Shown here one piece after another: positions 10,300-23,120 of a DNA stretch of 64,000 nucleotides. The position numbers and the translations under genes were made by a program. Every line of letters begins with the position of its first letter. Within the stretch, counting starts at the first letter, position 1. The DNA is taken from positions 12,100,193 through 12,164,192 of the forward strand of contig SCHM01000001.1 of assembly GCA_004123355.1 (NCBI GenBank), given 5' to 3'. The stretch comes from Amphirosellinia nigrospora. Its lineage: Eukaryota; Ascomycota; Sordariomycetes; Xylariales; Xylariaceae. The notes beneath the pieces are model-generated. The model was not told where the DNA came from. It ran no database searches and saw only the letters and a program-made list of their open reading frames with translations.

Positions 10300-12561
10300 C
10301 AACAACGAGGTAGCACACTGACAGGGTGGACAAACTCACGTTGCCCACCTGTTTTCACCAACCAAAAGTAAAAAAAATTAATGATATGATGCAGTACTTT
10401 ACCTGTATGCATTCGGCTTCTTGTAGCTATCTACACCGGTACTTAGGTACCTATCTCCCTAGGCTCGGCAATTTGTGGCTGGTGTTTCGGGTTGAGCGGC
10501 TTGCTGGGATTGCTTTGGTTCACAACTCGCATACCGAAACCATATTGGTACATGTTCGTTATCAGTCCTATTTTACTTCTGGTTGTGTAGGATGCGGGAT
10601 GGTATAATTCGTGTCGCATCAAGAATTCAAACAGACATACACATGGCGAGCAGTGTTTTCAGGGCGACCCAGTACCTGAAAGGATCATGATTATTACGGG
10701 GGAGGGGGCTATTGTACGTACATCGACATCTTGTATATAGGTACTAGCATCAACAACTAAGCTCCTTACCAAGAGTGCTCACAAACACTTTAACTCGGTG
10801 GCACTCTGTACTGTTAAGGGTTTCATGGTTATATCTGATGCGATATTCAGGTTCAATGTTCAATCCGAAGAGCCCTATCTTATCAATTGTTAGAATACCT
10901 TAAACAGACCTTAAATACACCTGGGCAGCTTGAATTATGATCGACCGAGACTGGACCTAATTAGGTTCGAGATACCATAGTATGTGCAATATTGGAGCTA
11001 ACCTATTTTGCTACATAAATCGCCCCAACTCTACCCAACACCGCCCCGATGAGCATATTGATTAGCTCCATATCTTACCCTTTACTCCCCTTTAGGTAAA
11101 GCTTATAAATATTTTCCTGCCGAAGGCGAGTGAAGAATGCGCTACAGCAGTTCTATTGGTAGGCAAATCAGAAAGAAGTACCGAGTACCTACTTCGGCTA
11201 GGTAGCACCATATTGTACGCGCAGGATTTACAGTGGCGCGCTAGGAGTATGTACCTGCAGATTATACCTACCTTAGGTACTAGGTAGCGTTCACGGATTT
11301 CAGGGACAGAAGCTCACTCGCTGCATACCTTAGCAGGAAGAAAGCGCACAGTTACGGGCGGCAATGACATAAAATACAGTACCAAGTACGTAGCCTCTAA
11401 CAAAAGGAAAAAAGGAAAGAAGAAGAGAAGAAACCAGCCGCATGGAATTGAAAGAAACGCAAAAGGCAGAACAATTGGCGCCCTTCCATCTCCTTACCCT
11501 TTCTTGTTTCCCTCTATTTCTCATTCCGGTAAAAGCTGGCCCACTTACTTCACTTAGTCCATTCACATTTGAGAGAGCCATCGCGGAACGCGGCCACAAC
11601 CCCGGCATCTGGTGGGCCTATTGCCTGTCCGCTTGACCTTGCTAGAAACCGCACTGTAGCAGGCACGCTGCACAACACATACGCACGGCCGCCAGCCCCA
11701 CCTATCATCTCCTTTTCCTCCACTGGTATTGGCCCACCGCCGCAGCCAGACCAGCGCAACGGCGTGTCCACCACTGTACACTGTCCGCAGCGACCGTAGA
11801 GTTACAGCGGTGGTACAGTATACATACTGTAGCACACTACTGTACTCCCCTTTCCACAATCTCTCCCCCCAGCCCCAGGCGACCTTCGAAGTCAACCCCC
11901 ATTTCCACTCCCACTCACCACACTCTCCTTTACCCTCGAACTGGCCTCTCGCCCCAACACTCCCTCAGTTCCCTCCCTATTTCGCCTATTTCGCTCGTAC
12001 AGGGCAGTTCATTCTTTTCCCCCAGTCCTAGTCTCAACAAAACTCTCCTTCCTGTGTTTCCTCTGCAGTACTGTGTTGTGACAGCTCATCGCTCGTCACC
12101 GCCCATCCAACGTTCTGCCATCAACGAGGTCATTTGCAGATACAACCAAATGACCTCTGCGAGTCACTAACCGACAACCTCGACAATCAACACCTATACG
12201 AGCAGCTGCCGTTATATCCACCGTAGCCCACGCTACCGCGATTCCCGGTACCATCATCTTCTACTCAACACTCGTTCTACGATCATTCATCCACTACCCC
12301 AGAGAGCGAGCCATCGATTGCGGTTCCGATTGTTCTTTTGTGTTTGCTTCTACGATCAACACAAGGGGTAGATAACCGATTAAGGTCTTCCGATTCTAGT
12401 CCTTCTCTTCCATGACTTCCGCCGCCTAAAACCGACGGCGAATTATCGAGGTTGTGCAATCGATTCCACCAAAGCAAGCTGTGATCTCTTTGAGGCCGAT
12501 AACCAATCCTACCTATCGTATTTGCAACCCGATTGGTATTCATCCGCGCACTCCCGCCAAC
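10300..12561. other. intergenic, then pyrimidine-rich leader of the WSC gene
   Basis: 10300-11300 has repeated GTACCTA/TAGGTAC words but no gene. About 11480-12540 is strongly pyrimidine-rich (runs such as CTCCCCCCAG and TTTTCCCCC), as often seen in long 5' leaders of fungal cell-wall and signalling genes. It probably contains the promoter and 5' UTR of the gene starting at 12562. Confidence 0.5.
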
Positions 12562-13537
12562 ATGTCACTTCGTCAAGTCATGGCCGTGGCCGTACTGGCC
12601 CTGACGCCTCTTACATATGCTTACCAAAAGGGTGTTGAGGTGCCCGCGCAGCAACCGGTGCTAGGTAGCGATATGGTTGCTGGTTGCTTTTCCTCCCTGG
12701 GAGACATGACAGAGGACAGCACGAGCATGTACAATGCTCAGGGTTATTGTGCGCCCGTCTGTCGCGACAAGGGATTCCCCGTGGGCGCTACATACGCGAA
12801 AGCCTGCTATTGTGGCACTAAAATGCCCAACCACAAGACACTAGTCGATGATAGCAAATGCAATGAGCCCTGCCCCGGCTTTGACAAACAAGCCTGTAAG
12901 TGTCTGATCCTACAATCATGTTTTCTTCCACTAATAATCTTGTAGGCGGCGGGCTGAATGTATACACCGTTTACAACACTGGCGTAACGGTCAATGTGGC
13001 CGAGGCCGACTTAGATACTACGACAAGCACGTCGGCCACTCCTACCCCAACATCCCAGACTTCAGGTTAGTCTTCACTCGATATCTCCGCAATTGTGGTA
13101 CTAACTTAATAGACCCCCACCAGCACACCTACCACTACCACTCCCGTCGCGTCCCCGACACCCACTGACCAGAAGAAAAGCGGATCAAGCTCAATGACTG
13201 TGGGTATTGCTGTTGGTGTTGTAGTGGGAATTCTCGTTATTGGTGCAATCGGAGCTGGAGCCTGGTTCTACTTCCGCCGGAAGAGAAATTCCGAGATGGA
13301 AGAAGAGCAGCGCCGAAATGCTGCTGTCAACGCTTTTATCAGTGGAGGCAAACCCCCTCGCAGCAGTGGCGGCGTGTCCATTGCCGACTCTCGTATGGAC
13401 CCCGTTATGAACCGACGCATGAGCGATGGCAGCATTGCCGATAACCACGATTATTCTCGACGAATTCTGAGGGTATGTTCTAAGCCACTCGGTTACGATG
13501 AATGAACTAATATATTTTGTAGGTGACGAATGCATAA
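12562..13537 (+). CDS. WSC-domain cell-wall stress sensor
   Basis: Single-pass plasma-membrane sensor of the Wsc/Slg1 type, which in yeasts and moulds senses cell-wall strain and signals through Rho1 and the cell-wall integrity MAP-kinase pathway. Exons are 12562-12895, 12946-13065, 13113-13472 and 13523-13537. The protein has a signal peptide (MSLRQVMAVAVLALTPLTYA), a cysteine-rich WSC domain (GCFSSLGDM, YCAPVCRDKGFPVGATYAK, CYCGTKMP, CNEPCPG), a short Ser/Thr/Pro-rich stalk, one membrane helix (VGIAVGVVVGILVIGAIGA) followed by FYFRRKR, and the tail DYSRRILRVTNA typical of fungal Wsc proteins. The second intron has TACTAAC before its AG. Exon 3 begins with a C5 run that puts the stalk one base out of frame; one C fewer restores it. 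The stalk is short for a sensor. Confidence 0.88.
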
Positions 13538-16500
13538 ATCCACACTATTCAGACGAGAAACGACGAACGACCACATTGTGGCTTTTTTTTTCTCCTTAGG
13601 CATCAACGGCGTTCGACGGTGATTACTCTTGACTTGACATTGGATGGTCGATGCCGATGATCCTGGCGTTATATGTGTAAAGGCGTGGCACAAAACAGGC
13701 GCTGGGCCAACAATTAGACATTGCGGGTCATAGCCCCAAAGTCGAGGCCCTCGTAACCCTGTCCACCCCTTTCTCTTGGTTGTTTGTCGCGAGGCAAGCC
13801 CTACACTTATACCAATATAACTAAAAAAACTTTTCTCCATAACCTGCAGAGGGCTTAGGACCCAAGAGGATCTGAGAAGATACAATAGAGACAACTCCGA
13901 ACAATGATCAGTGGTCTATGTGAGGGTTATAATAACAAGGATACCGCAATCTATGGACGGATCCTGAATTTACAGGGAGGGATGCGGTCCAATTGAGCCG
14001 CAAAGATTCCTAAATAGAACACTAGGCATCAGTGAACGCGAAGGGCTTTTTTGCTGTATATTATTTGAGTTAGTCGTCCAATAGATGGACTTTGATACCA
14101 CACCCAGCAAGATGGAGTCAGTCGTCGCGATAGCATTGTTTAATGATTCGGTTCTCAGCCCTAGCAACTTCGCAGCGTATATACCAGAGACCACCATAAC
14201 TTATATTTCATATTCTGTCTCAAACGTGATGTCTACCTAAATGTGTCTTATCCCTTCTACATATGCAATTCCAGTATACCTGCCAATCGACCATACAAAT
14301 TGCTCGAGAATATCCGTGTACAGCCCTTAACTGCATATATGTAGGCACGTATATGGTCAACTTATGCTAAGATAATGGGATTGCCTTACTTGTTGCATCA
14401 ATTCCATGCACCGTGTCACGTATGAACTTAGTCCGGCGTCTGTTTTAGCTAAGCCACAAGACGGCAGACCAAGGGGCCTAATTAACCCGAGGCTGAGGAA
14501 TATACAGCATTTTGCAGTAGGTAGATTCGGGTGGTTGAACATGAGGACATACGCACGGCCCGACTGATCTACTGATCAGCCACTCGTTCCCGGGTGTCTG
14601 GCGCCTCTTTTGGTCATCGTCCCCGGACTATGACGCGGAGATCGTCGGTCTTGAAACTACGCACGCAGGGAAAGGGCGGATCCATCCTTGGACAAGGACC
14701 CTTGGATTGAACATGCTTGGATCGGATGCTATTTATACTGCACTCTGGTGGGCCAAGTAGATTTTCGAGAGGTAACCAAGTAAGTTTGTCTTTGGAGGAA
14801 CTTCGAGCAAGCAGTCTTTACGTTCGGTTATATGATATCCAATCAGATCTGGGTCTAGGGCAAACTTGTTTGGATCCCCTGAGGGATGGGTTTTATATTT
14901 ACGTTTCTGGATACATAGTTATCGGAGCGAACGCTTATTGTGACACGGTTATCATAAATTTCCAGTAGGCGAACGGGTAGGGGAGATAGGTATGTGCTAA
15001 ATGGTGTTGCCTCTGGTACAGGTATTGAATTTGAACTGTTTCATCTAGGAAACTGAGCCTTGAGGGCGCCATTGCCGAAATTCCATAGGTCAATACTGGC
15101 TATGTCTACAGCTTATCTCTCGTCTCAATTTTCTACTAGTCATAACTTAACTAGTACTTTAAATTGGGACTTCAAATTCAACTTTCTTGCATTGTATGTT
15201 CTGCCGCTTCTTATGAAAGTACTTGAGTTTAGGAATAACGTGGGTGGGGGTCTCACAACACCATCTACAGTGCTTGCTAGCCGGCTTCTTAGATGTCGCT
15301 GACCAGTTGAAGGGCCCCTATGGTAGGTACCTTCGGCTCAGAGAAACTAATGTGCTTACCTTCAAAGAAGCAGAATGTTAGTTCAAAAGTGTAGTATAAC
15401 CCTTAATAAACCTATCTTTAGACTGCTTTGATGCTTCATCATGTTTAACATAAAACGTAAAACAAAAGTGTTTGCTACAGGTAGAGTATATCATCATGAC
15501 TTAGAAGATTTAATGTTCTTTATAGATGAATGTATATTGTTTATTTGAAAGGTATCGTCATGTCTGTAACGGATCTGGTTGCTTTTTAATATGTCTGTTT
15601 AACAACTCTACCAAGTAAAGTCGATAATAAAATAACATGATTCCATAGATGGAAGTAAGCGAATACGACAGATGGGCTCGAAATCCTTTATTGTGGGCTT
15701 TAATAGAATATTGGCAGACAGACATAGGCACTGGAAGTGTGGTCGGCAGCTTATGAGTAGTATAATAATAACATATACTTAGAGTTCTTTCTAGAGATTT
15801 GAATTCGAAGTAGTTCTGGGAATAAACTGCCACGGAATAGAACTTTAGGACTGTATTGCGACAATAACATAGTTGGAAAAATGTCATAATTCCAATACCT
15901 TTTTTTTTTCGGGAAGCTATTCTCTCAAAGATCCCCTATGTATTTTTAGTATCGAATTCAAGGTCGTTTAATTTTGTTTTTGGCGTAATAAATTATTATA
16001 TAGATCTAGGACTAATCTGCGGGCGTTGTTCAACTACCCTCGCGTGACGAAGATGGTATCCATGCGTTTTCTTGTTAGGTTTTAGGCTACATTGAAAACA
16101 AGGGATAGTGCCAACCTCTTGTGAGCGAGTTTTACCGCAACACTCACTGACGACTCCGGAAGGCAGGCGCCTATAAAAAGAATAAATATAAGAAACACAC
16201 CACACAAGCCATGAAAACCGATCAAGTTTAATCTAATATGGATATAATAACAGAAAATGGGTCATATTGAGGCCATTCGCTGCTCAAATGGGTGTCGGAA
16301 TTGGAATCATAGTAGAAGCTTACGATGGACGCGACTTCTTACCAGAATGAGTGCTGCATAGGCTGGTATAGACATGGGAAGCGTGCCCACACTGACGGAA
16401 AAATGTACGTAGATATGGAAATTTTGGACTACGTAGCATGCCAACTGGAATTTATAGTTTATCGCATGTCGTAAGAGGGAGCCCGGTATTAGGGCGAGGT

Positions 16501-17104
16501 GAATGATGACTATGGCTACAAGGCAAACGATAGCTCTCATACGACTGCCTGAGTTAACATCTATAGGTCGATATATAATACATTAGGGCTGTTACTACTA
16601 ATACTATCATTGGTATATATATAAAGAACATCATAACATTTTCAAGAAAATGTTCAGTTGCTATGTTTGAAAGGAAATATTTGCGTGAAGTCAACGAGTA
16701 ACAGTAGTGTGTATGTCGGTCACGTGGGGTCGAGAAGCTGGACCCATGCCCCACCCGAGCTTTGTCTAGGATTTGTCGCGCGTCACTTGGAAGGTCTAAC
16801 CTACCTCAGCTTGCTTGCCTTGCTTAGTTGTCGCGCAGCAGGGAGCTAGCTAGCTACCTAATCTACATAGTATTTATTTTGCCAAGCGACTGACTGACTG
16901 GCTTCAGGAACACCCGCAACAATTGTTTATCGCGCGTCGCCCACCCGACGGCCCTAAACAGTACGAGTATCATGATCGGGCGCTCGTACTTCCACTCGCT
17001 GAGCCGCTAATACAACAAAGTTGGCTTCATCCCTCGTCCCTCGTCCTTCACCCGACACCCAACTGTTGTCCATCTGGCTGTCCGCGATCTGAATCTGTTA
17101 CACC
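13538..17104. other. intergenic, AT-leaning, no gene recognised
   Basis: About 3.6 kb. The part from 14900 to 16700 is AT-rich with only short frames. I see no transposase or polymerase motifs and no clear repeats. The last 200 bases before 17105 are pyrimidine-rich and probably the promoter and leader of the next gene. Confidence 0.5.
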
Positions 17105-19344
17105 ATGGCCCCGACGACGACGGCGCGCATTCGTCGCACGGCGCAAAATACCCAGTACACGTATGCCTGACACCTAAGCCTGTGTGCTATGCCAGAGAAG
17201 CTCGCTGACATGGGCCGTATAGATATAACCTCCCCCGTCGCATCCACACAGTCCATACCTATCCCGTCCTGTCTCCCCAGGGTGCCACCATCCTCATATA
17301 CGGCCACGAGAATGGCGTCACTTTGGTCTGGCGAGGCGGCCGGCGGTTCAAGCCTGAGGTAGAGGTAGCTGCTGAGAAAGGCACCAATGGGAGGCAGAAC
17401 GGCCGCCCACCCCAGGATGCCGTTATGATCATCGATTCGGATGAGGAAGACGCCGCCCGGAAGAGCCCTTCGTTGACCAACCGCAATTCGAGGAGGACCT
17501 GGATGACGAATCCACATACCCAGAGATCGTACAGACTCTCGATCTCGAGTTCGACACAGACGTCTTCCACATTTCTACCCTGCCTCTCACCCCCTGCCTC
17601 GCCGAAGATGCATCGTGGGAAGGGACCGACATACTCAAGGAAAAGATCATCTTCACGATTGCCTGCGCCACACGTGATGTGTTTGTAGTGACGCTGCCAC
17701 TCGTTCCGTATCACCCTCAGCAAGGCCCGGTCAGATTTGCAGGAATCGCTCTTGGCTGCGAAGGCAGGCAATGGCAAATGGGGAGAGACAGTCACTTTGC
17801 TAGCCGGCCAACAGAAGCCATCTGACAGCCTGGCCATGACACTCATTCGGCCGAGACCTGCGCACGATCGGAACAAGTCGTCAGAGCGTTCGGGATCAAC
17901 AAGCCGTGCCGTCCATCGCGTTGTCGTAGCAGCCCATTCTCGTGAGGCTTCCGGTACTCTGCGATTATGGGATGTGCCTCTCGAAGCCACCACGAAGGCC
18001 GGTCACCGAATTGAGCCATTCCAGACGGAATATTTGCCTAAACCTTTGACGTCAATCTCCTTTAACCCGACACATTCTACCCAACTTTTGTGCAATGCAT
18101 CTCCAGCCGCGGTGCGCATCTATGACTACAATGTAGCGTCTATGCCACCTGATGACATCTCCGAGGGCCCTTTCCCTTCTCAGGGCTCCTGGCTTATTTC
18201 TCTCTACCCGCCCTTCGTCCGGCAGTCAGCGGTCAGGAAGCCTATCTTGGCCGCGGCATGGGTCGCTCGTGGTCGTGCGATATTCGTGTTACTTGCAGAC
18301 GGGCAGTGGGGTATCTGGGATATTGATGGCGTATCCCCACAAGGGTCTGCTCACTTTGGTAAGCCTGGTTCTGGTATCATGGGAGACGCCATTACCAAGT
18401 TCAATGTCAGCGGCTACGTTGAGGGTACGAGTCCGCTACGGAACTCTGCTTCGCAACGTGGGTCGGGGGCCTCGGAATTTGTTCCCATGACACCACATTC
18501 TAGGCGTGATGCATTTTCAGGTCCATCTGGTCCGGAGCGCCTCGCTGTAGTAAGTGGAGGCGTCGTTGTCACGCCATTACCAGCGAGCACTACCACAACA
18601 GCGGACGAAAGCGTTACATTATGGATTGGTAGCTCAGATCACGTATTTACAATACCTAGACTCCTCAAGTTTTGGGATGCCCAAATACGTAAAGGTAGTG
18701 GAGGTGGTGTGAATCTGTTCAGCGGAGCACAGCCCACACGCATGATTCGTTTGAATGATCTCGGGGTTGGCCTGATGGGTGAAAGGTGCATCGGGGTTGG
18801 TGCCATCGTCCGCTTTTCTGAAACCGGGGGCATGAGCACGCCTGGGAGCGAAGGCTTGCCTGTCGATGTTGTGGTGTGCGGTGAAAGCAGACTCATAATA
18901 ATACGAGAAAGCGAAGCAACAGTTGGCTCTCGTATTGGAGGCGTGATTAGTCGCCGAAAGAGGTTGAGCGACCGCTTCCGCGATAACAGTGCCATCATCG
19001 TGCACCCACGACCTGAGCAGCCCGGCAGCGTAACCTACAATCTTTCTATTGGCCCGCGGAAAAAGCTCTCACAGCCATTGTTGGCGGGTGGATTCGGCAC
19101 ACCAATGGAGGACGATGCGGAACAACCTAATGTAACCCAGTTGGCGGGTCATACGCCTTCGAAACCCCCAAGCGGCTTTGCGTTCGCTGCTGACTTAAGT
19201 GCTGCCGCAGACCTCGAACAGGACGAGGAAGAGGAAAGGGATGTTGAGATCGAGATGCTGGATATAATGGAAATCGATCGCGAGCTAGATGCCCTGGACA
19301 ATGGCCGAGGAAGAGGGCGCAAGAAGGTTATGTTCGATTCGTGA
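17105..19344 (+). CDS. Nup37-like beta-propeller protein (probable Y-complex nucleoporin)
   Basis: Conserved fungal WD40-like protein of about 725 residues, close to the length I recall for filamentous-fungal Nup37, the beta-propeller subunit of the nuclear-pore Y-complex. The assignment rests on recalled similarity and is moderate. Exon 1 is 17105-17160 (MAPTTTARIRRTAQ); intron 17161-17222 has GTATGC, GCTGAC and TAG; exon 2 then runs to 19344. Visible blocks are ILIYGHENGVTLVWRGGRR, an acidic IDSDEED linker, YPEIVQTLDLEFDTDVFH, SGTLRLWDVPLE, SPAAVRIYDYN, WGIWDIDGVSP, GGVNLFSGAQPTRMIRLND and an acidic C-terminus (EMLDIMEIDRELDAL). Two opposite one-base frame changes, near 17463 and 17716, bracket an 84-codon segment that is clearly coding in a different frame, so they restore each other. 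Confidence 0.7.
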
Positions 19345-20798
19345 TCTTTTGTCTGCTCAGCCGCGAGCTACACCTTGCTTCTCAGCATAAGAGCTGAGAT
19401 GTGTTAGATATGTACGATACCCAGGCTAATACTCGGAACATTCTAGGAGCATGAGGGACAGTCAGTTTATTGAAGTGCATGCTCTGCGTCGGCTATCACC
19501 ACAACAACCTATGAACTCCGGTACTTGTTTCTGAACTTGGTTCCTCTGGCATCTTCTTTTCGGTCTTCTTTGAATTATGTCTATTCACCCTTTGTTGCGT
19601 GCGTGTTCTCTTTCATACTCTCAATTCATAATAGATATATCCGCGCGGCAAGGTGGAGCACAAGGCGAGATCATTCCTTGCAGCTCTGTAATCCATGCGG
19701 TACATCAACGGACCTCTGCGTCCAGCGTGTCACTTTTTACTAAGACACGTCGCCGGCGTTCCCAGGAGGGAATTTTGGGCGGGGGCTTGGGTTGGTTCGG
19801 CTCTATGCGAATTGACCGTTTGCCCTCCCGGTATCCCTATGGTTCTGTTATCTGTCCGCCGTGTGGATGGGGGACCAAAACGAGACTGGGAGACGGGTTC
19901 GCCGGTACATTTATTCTTGGACTATCCGTATGTTTACGTGTGGCGTTTTGGTGAAGAGTCTTCAATTTGTGACTGTACCTCGTCGCCGAATTCGGGTGAA
20001 TTGTGTGTGGTTTATGTTGATCAGTAGCATTCAGGGAGAATTATCATATAGCTCGCTATTCTTTGATATACAATACACTAGGAGCCAACGGTACTCCGTG
20101 AGTAGCACATAGATGGGTAAGCGATGCAAGCTATGTCGTTTCAATGGTCAATTAAGGAATACAAGGTCAGTTCTATCCTGTTTTGTGAAAAGTACGGGCC
20201 TATAGGTAGTGTTGTCTAGGCGCACCCTGCTCGGACCTGGTTGGACAAGGCCTTGAAAAGTCTAGACACGACTGTTTTATTCGAGGACGGCGAATGCGTC
20301 AAGTCACGGTTTTAATAGCAACGAGGGCGATAGGTAGCAATCTTACTCAAACCACGCTCGTCTTTCTGGTTATCTAGGCGACATGTAGGAAAGGCGCTGA
20401 ACAATAGTGCGTATGATATTTTTATTGTGGATTCTGAGTTACCGTCTGGAATGCCGCTTGGAGTTCAGTTGAGGGAGTTTCAAGAAGATCACAATATCTT
20501 AGCTCGTTATTTTTTAGTATATATTTATTTGCGAAGTTCTACATAAGAATATTCTAGCAACGCCGAAAATACCATTGCACTGCAACACCAATACTTTGCC
20601 CACATGATCTAACAAATTTGCTCTACAACCCTTACAAGCGTGATTGAAGGCTCCTTTCTAAAGAGTGGCTATCAAGACCAGTCTGTCAGCCCGTATCTGG
20701 GGCAAGCAGGGAACGAAGAATAGGAGAACCTGTGCCACCGTCCGTAAATCTCAAACCGTCGTTATCCCGCCTTCTAACCGTATGAATCGTGCTCGGGC
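19345..20798. other. intergenic, nothing recognised
   Basis: Convergent 3' regions of the Nup37-like gene and the alcohol dehydrogenase. Open frames near 19525-20112 are short, overlap in three frames and resemble nothing known. AT-rich around 20480-20560. Confidence 0.5.
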
Positions 20799-21948
20799 TT
20801 ACTTGATCTCGATCGAAACTTTTCCGACGTGGCCTTGAGCCCACTACATTATTCTAAGTCAGTGATGTTCATGATACGGCACCAAAAAAGGGACTTACCT
20901 GATACTCATATGCCTCCTTCGCCTGCTCCAGAGTGAAGACTTTGGAATCGACGACGGGATGAATGTCATTCACTTCTATGGCAGCGACCATGTCCTCCAT
21001 CTGCTGGCGAGAACCGACATAGACGCCCCGGGCAGTACAGATGTTCGTCAAGCACTCGATGAGCGAAGACTCGACCTTGGCGCCGCCGAGGAAACCAATG
21101 ATGGCGATGGTGCCGTCATACCTGATAGCCTTGAGACTCTGCTTCAGCGTACCGGCGCCACCGACCTCGATCACGATGTCGACGCCCACACCACTCGTCA
21201 AGTTCCTGGCCGTCTCGCCCCAGTTCTCGTCTTCCTTGTAGTTTAGCACGTGATCGGCGCCCAGCTTTCTCACGATCTCTTCCTTGTCTTTTGACGAGGT
21301 CGTCGCAATGACGGTTGCCCCGGCAGCCTTGGCGAACTGTAATTACGGAGGTTAGAGTCACGCAATAATTTGGTAAGGTCCACGCTATCAATTTACCTGG
21401 AGAGCGAACAGACTGACACCACCGGTGCCCTGCACGAGAACAGTGTCCCCCGGTTTTAGAGCCTTGAGGCCATACAGCGCATTCCAGCTCGTCAGGCCGG
21501 CGCAGGTGAGCGTGGCGGCCTCGGCATAGCTGAGGTTCTTGGGCGCGCGCACGACGCCGTTCTCGTTGAAGACGCCGTACTGGCGGAGCGTGCCGTCCAC
21601 GACGCCGCCGACGCCCGTGCTCGCGGCCTCGATGCTCATCGGGCCGTACTGGTGGCCCTGGTTGAACAGCGTGACGACCCGGTCGCCCTTCTTCCACTGG
21701 TCACCTTGGACCCGGCCTCGACGACCTCGCCGGCCCCGTCCGACGCTGCGACGACGGGGAACTTTGTGGGGAAGGGTACTTCCCGCGCGGAATGATCAGG
21801 TCGCGATAGTTGAGCGAGGCTGCGTGGAGCTTGATGAGGACCTCGTTCTCGCCCACCTTGGGCACCTCGGCGTCGACATATTGAAATGTCTCGAGTCCCT
21901 TGCCCGTCCCGGTGACGGTCCACTGCTTCTGAGTCGAGGGATGGCCAT
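20799..21948 (-). CDS. MDR-family alcohol dehydrogenase / quinone-oxidoreductase-like
   Basis: Medium-chain dehydrogenase/reductase that would use NAD(P)H. Exons are 21948-21397, 21336-20899 and 20843-20799, with introns 21396-21337 and 20898-20844. The N-terminal catalytic domain has KLHAASLNYRDLIIPRGKYP and FPVVAASDGAGEVVEAGSK. The nucleotide-binding domain has GDTVLVQGTGGVSLFALQ, then FAKAAGATVIATTSSKDKEE and LGADHVLNYKEDENW. The C-terminus is WAQGHVGKVSIEIK. The Cys/His ligands of classical zinc alcohol dehydrogenases are absent, so it sits with the zinc-free branch. Three one-base gaps, all in short C runs (about 21944, 21776 and 21700), interrupt exon 1. It is divergent from the GMC oxidoreductase, with 1.2 kb between the starts. 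Confidence 0.85.
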
Positions 21949-23120
21949 TGTGAGTTTTTTGAGGATATGAAGATGCGATGATCGATAATGGGCGAGATCA
22001 AGTCGTTGTTTGAGGATATGATGCAATGTATTTATATACTCAGGGAGTGGGCAGGTGGGGTATCGTAGTAGTACTAGTGTAATGATGATGGTGATGATAA
22101 TATCGTGGAACGGTATCCGGTTCGACTCGACCCCCTACCGGCCCCCTTGGCGTTTTGCAATTACTAATTTCTCTATCCTTCCTTTGGGCCGTCTTTTCTA
22201 CGGCGTCAGAATGCGTGAGAAGCGAGTGGCAAGTGTGAGCCCGGGGAACGGAGTTATCATGGTGAAGTCTCCGAGCGTGGGGTTTCTCTCTGATCACGGA
22301 GTCCTTCCGTGTTCCGACTCTTACGTGACTATTTGATCAGCAAAGGAGAAAAGATAACACAGACCGAAGAGCCCAATCCCAGATACCAGTCTCGTCAGAT
22401 GTGCATTTCCAAAGCGAATGTAAATACCTCGAGATATATTATCATGCAGGTAATATGACACTTTCTCATGGGGTTTGACGAATGAGCTACCGTGACGGGA
22501 CCCCGAAAATGGGGCAAAGGAACCGGGGATGGTGGAGAGTCGCAACAGTATATGCTTACTTAACTCCGAAACTCCATCTACTTTAGGAAACCCGTTCTCT
22601 TTCTATTCGCGGCTTAAAATTCACCCTGCATTATACATGTCGCGCCTGAAGGCCTCGGGTCAATACTCAGATCTTATTATCACGTAACCGAGTAACGTGC
22701 GCAACTTGAATTGTACCGATCGATTCAGCAAAAAACCATGCGTAGGAATGGCGTCTAGAGAAGTCAGAACGGCTTCGGCTGAACCTGCACTTTCTTTACG
22801 GCTAAATATTACCCCTTAATCCCGCCCCTTGTGGTAGCGAGATAGCTCTCGAAAGTTGACAAGAAATTGCCGGCGGCTATGCTTGTGATGCAATATCGAG
22901 ATGGCAGTTCGTATGCGTGCGGACGCATAGAATTAAAGCGCTGGGACGGCCATTGGATATAGTCCATTTTTACATGTAGCAAGAGAAGCGACACCGCTAG
23001 AGCTCAGTGTTAGACAGGTGAGTATAAGATATTGAAAGGCAACTTAGTGCAGACTTGGAGCTGAATTGACGCTGTTAATACCTCCAATAGCTCCGTCTTC
23101 GCCATAGGCGTACTGTAGTC
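21949..23120. other. divergent promoter region between ADH and GMC genes
   Basis: No coding sequence recognised. It holds the palindrome at 22295-22311; otherwise nothing specific was seen. Confidence 0.5.
22295..22311. promoter_or_regulatory. CGG-N7-CCG palindrome in divergent promoter
   Basis: CACGGAGTCCTTCCGTG is a perfect 6-bp inverted repeat around a 5-bp centre and has the CGG...CCG form bound by Zn(II)2Cys6 dimers. It lies 347 bases upstream of the dehydrogenase ATG and about 810 upstream of the GMC oxidoreductase ATG. No binding factor is identified. Confidence 0.35.

Noticed and set aside
11563-11895. 110-codon minus-strand frame opposite the WSC leader
   Set aside because: It is a by-product of the pyrimidine-rich strand bias in this region; no homology features.
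15558-15887. 109-codon minus-strand frame in AT-rich sequence
   Set aside because: Tyr/Leu/Ser-rich translation typical of non-coding AT-rich DNA.
13538-17000. RIP-degraded transposon
   Set aside because: The region is AT-leaning but I found no remnant motifs or repeats, and C-to-T bias cannot be judged without a second copy.
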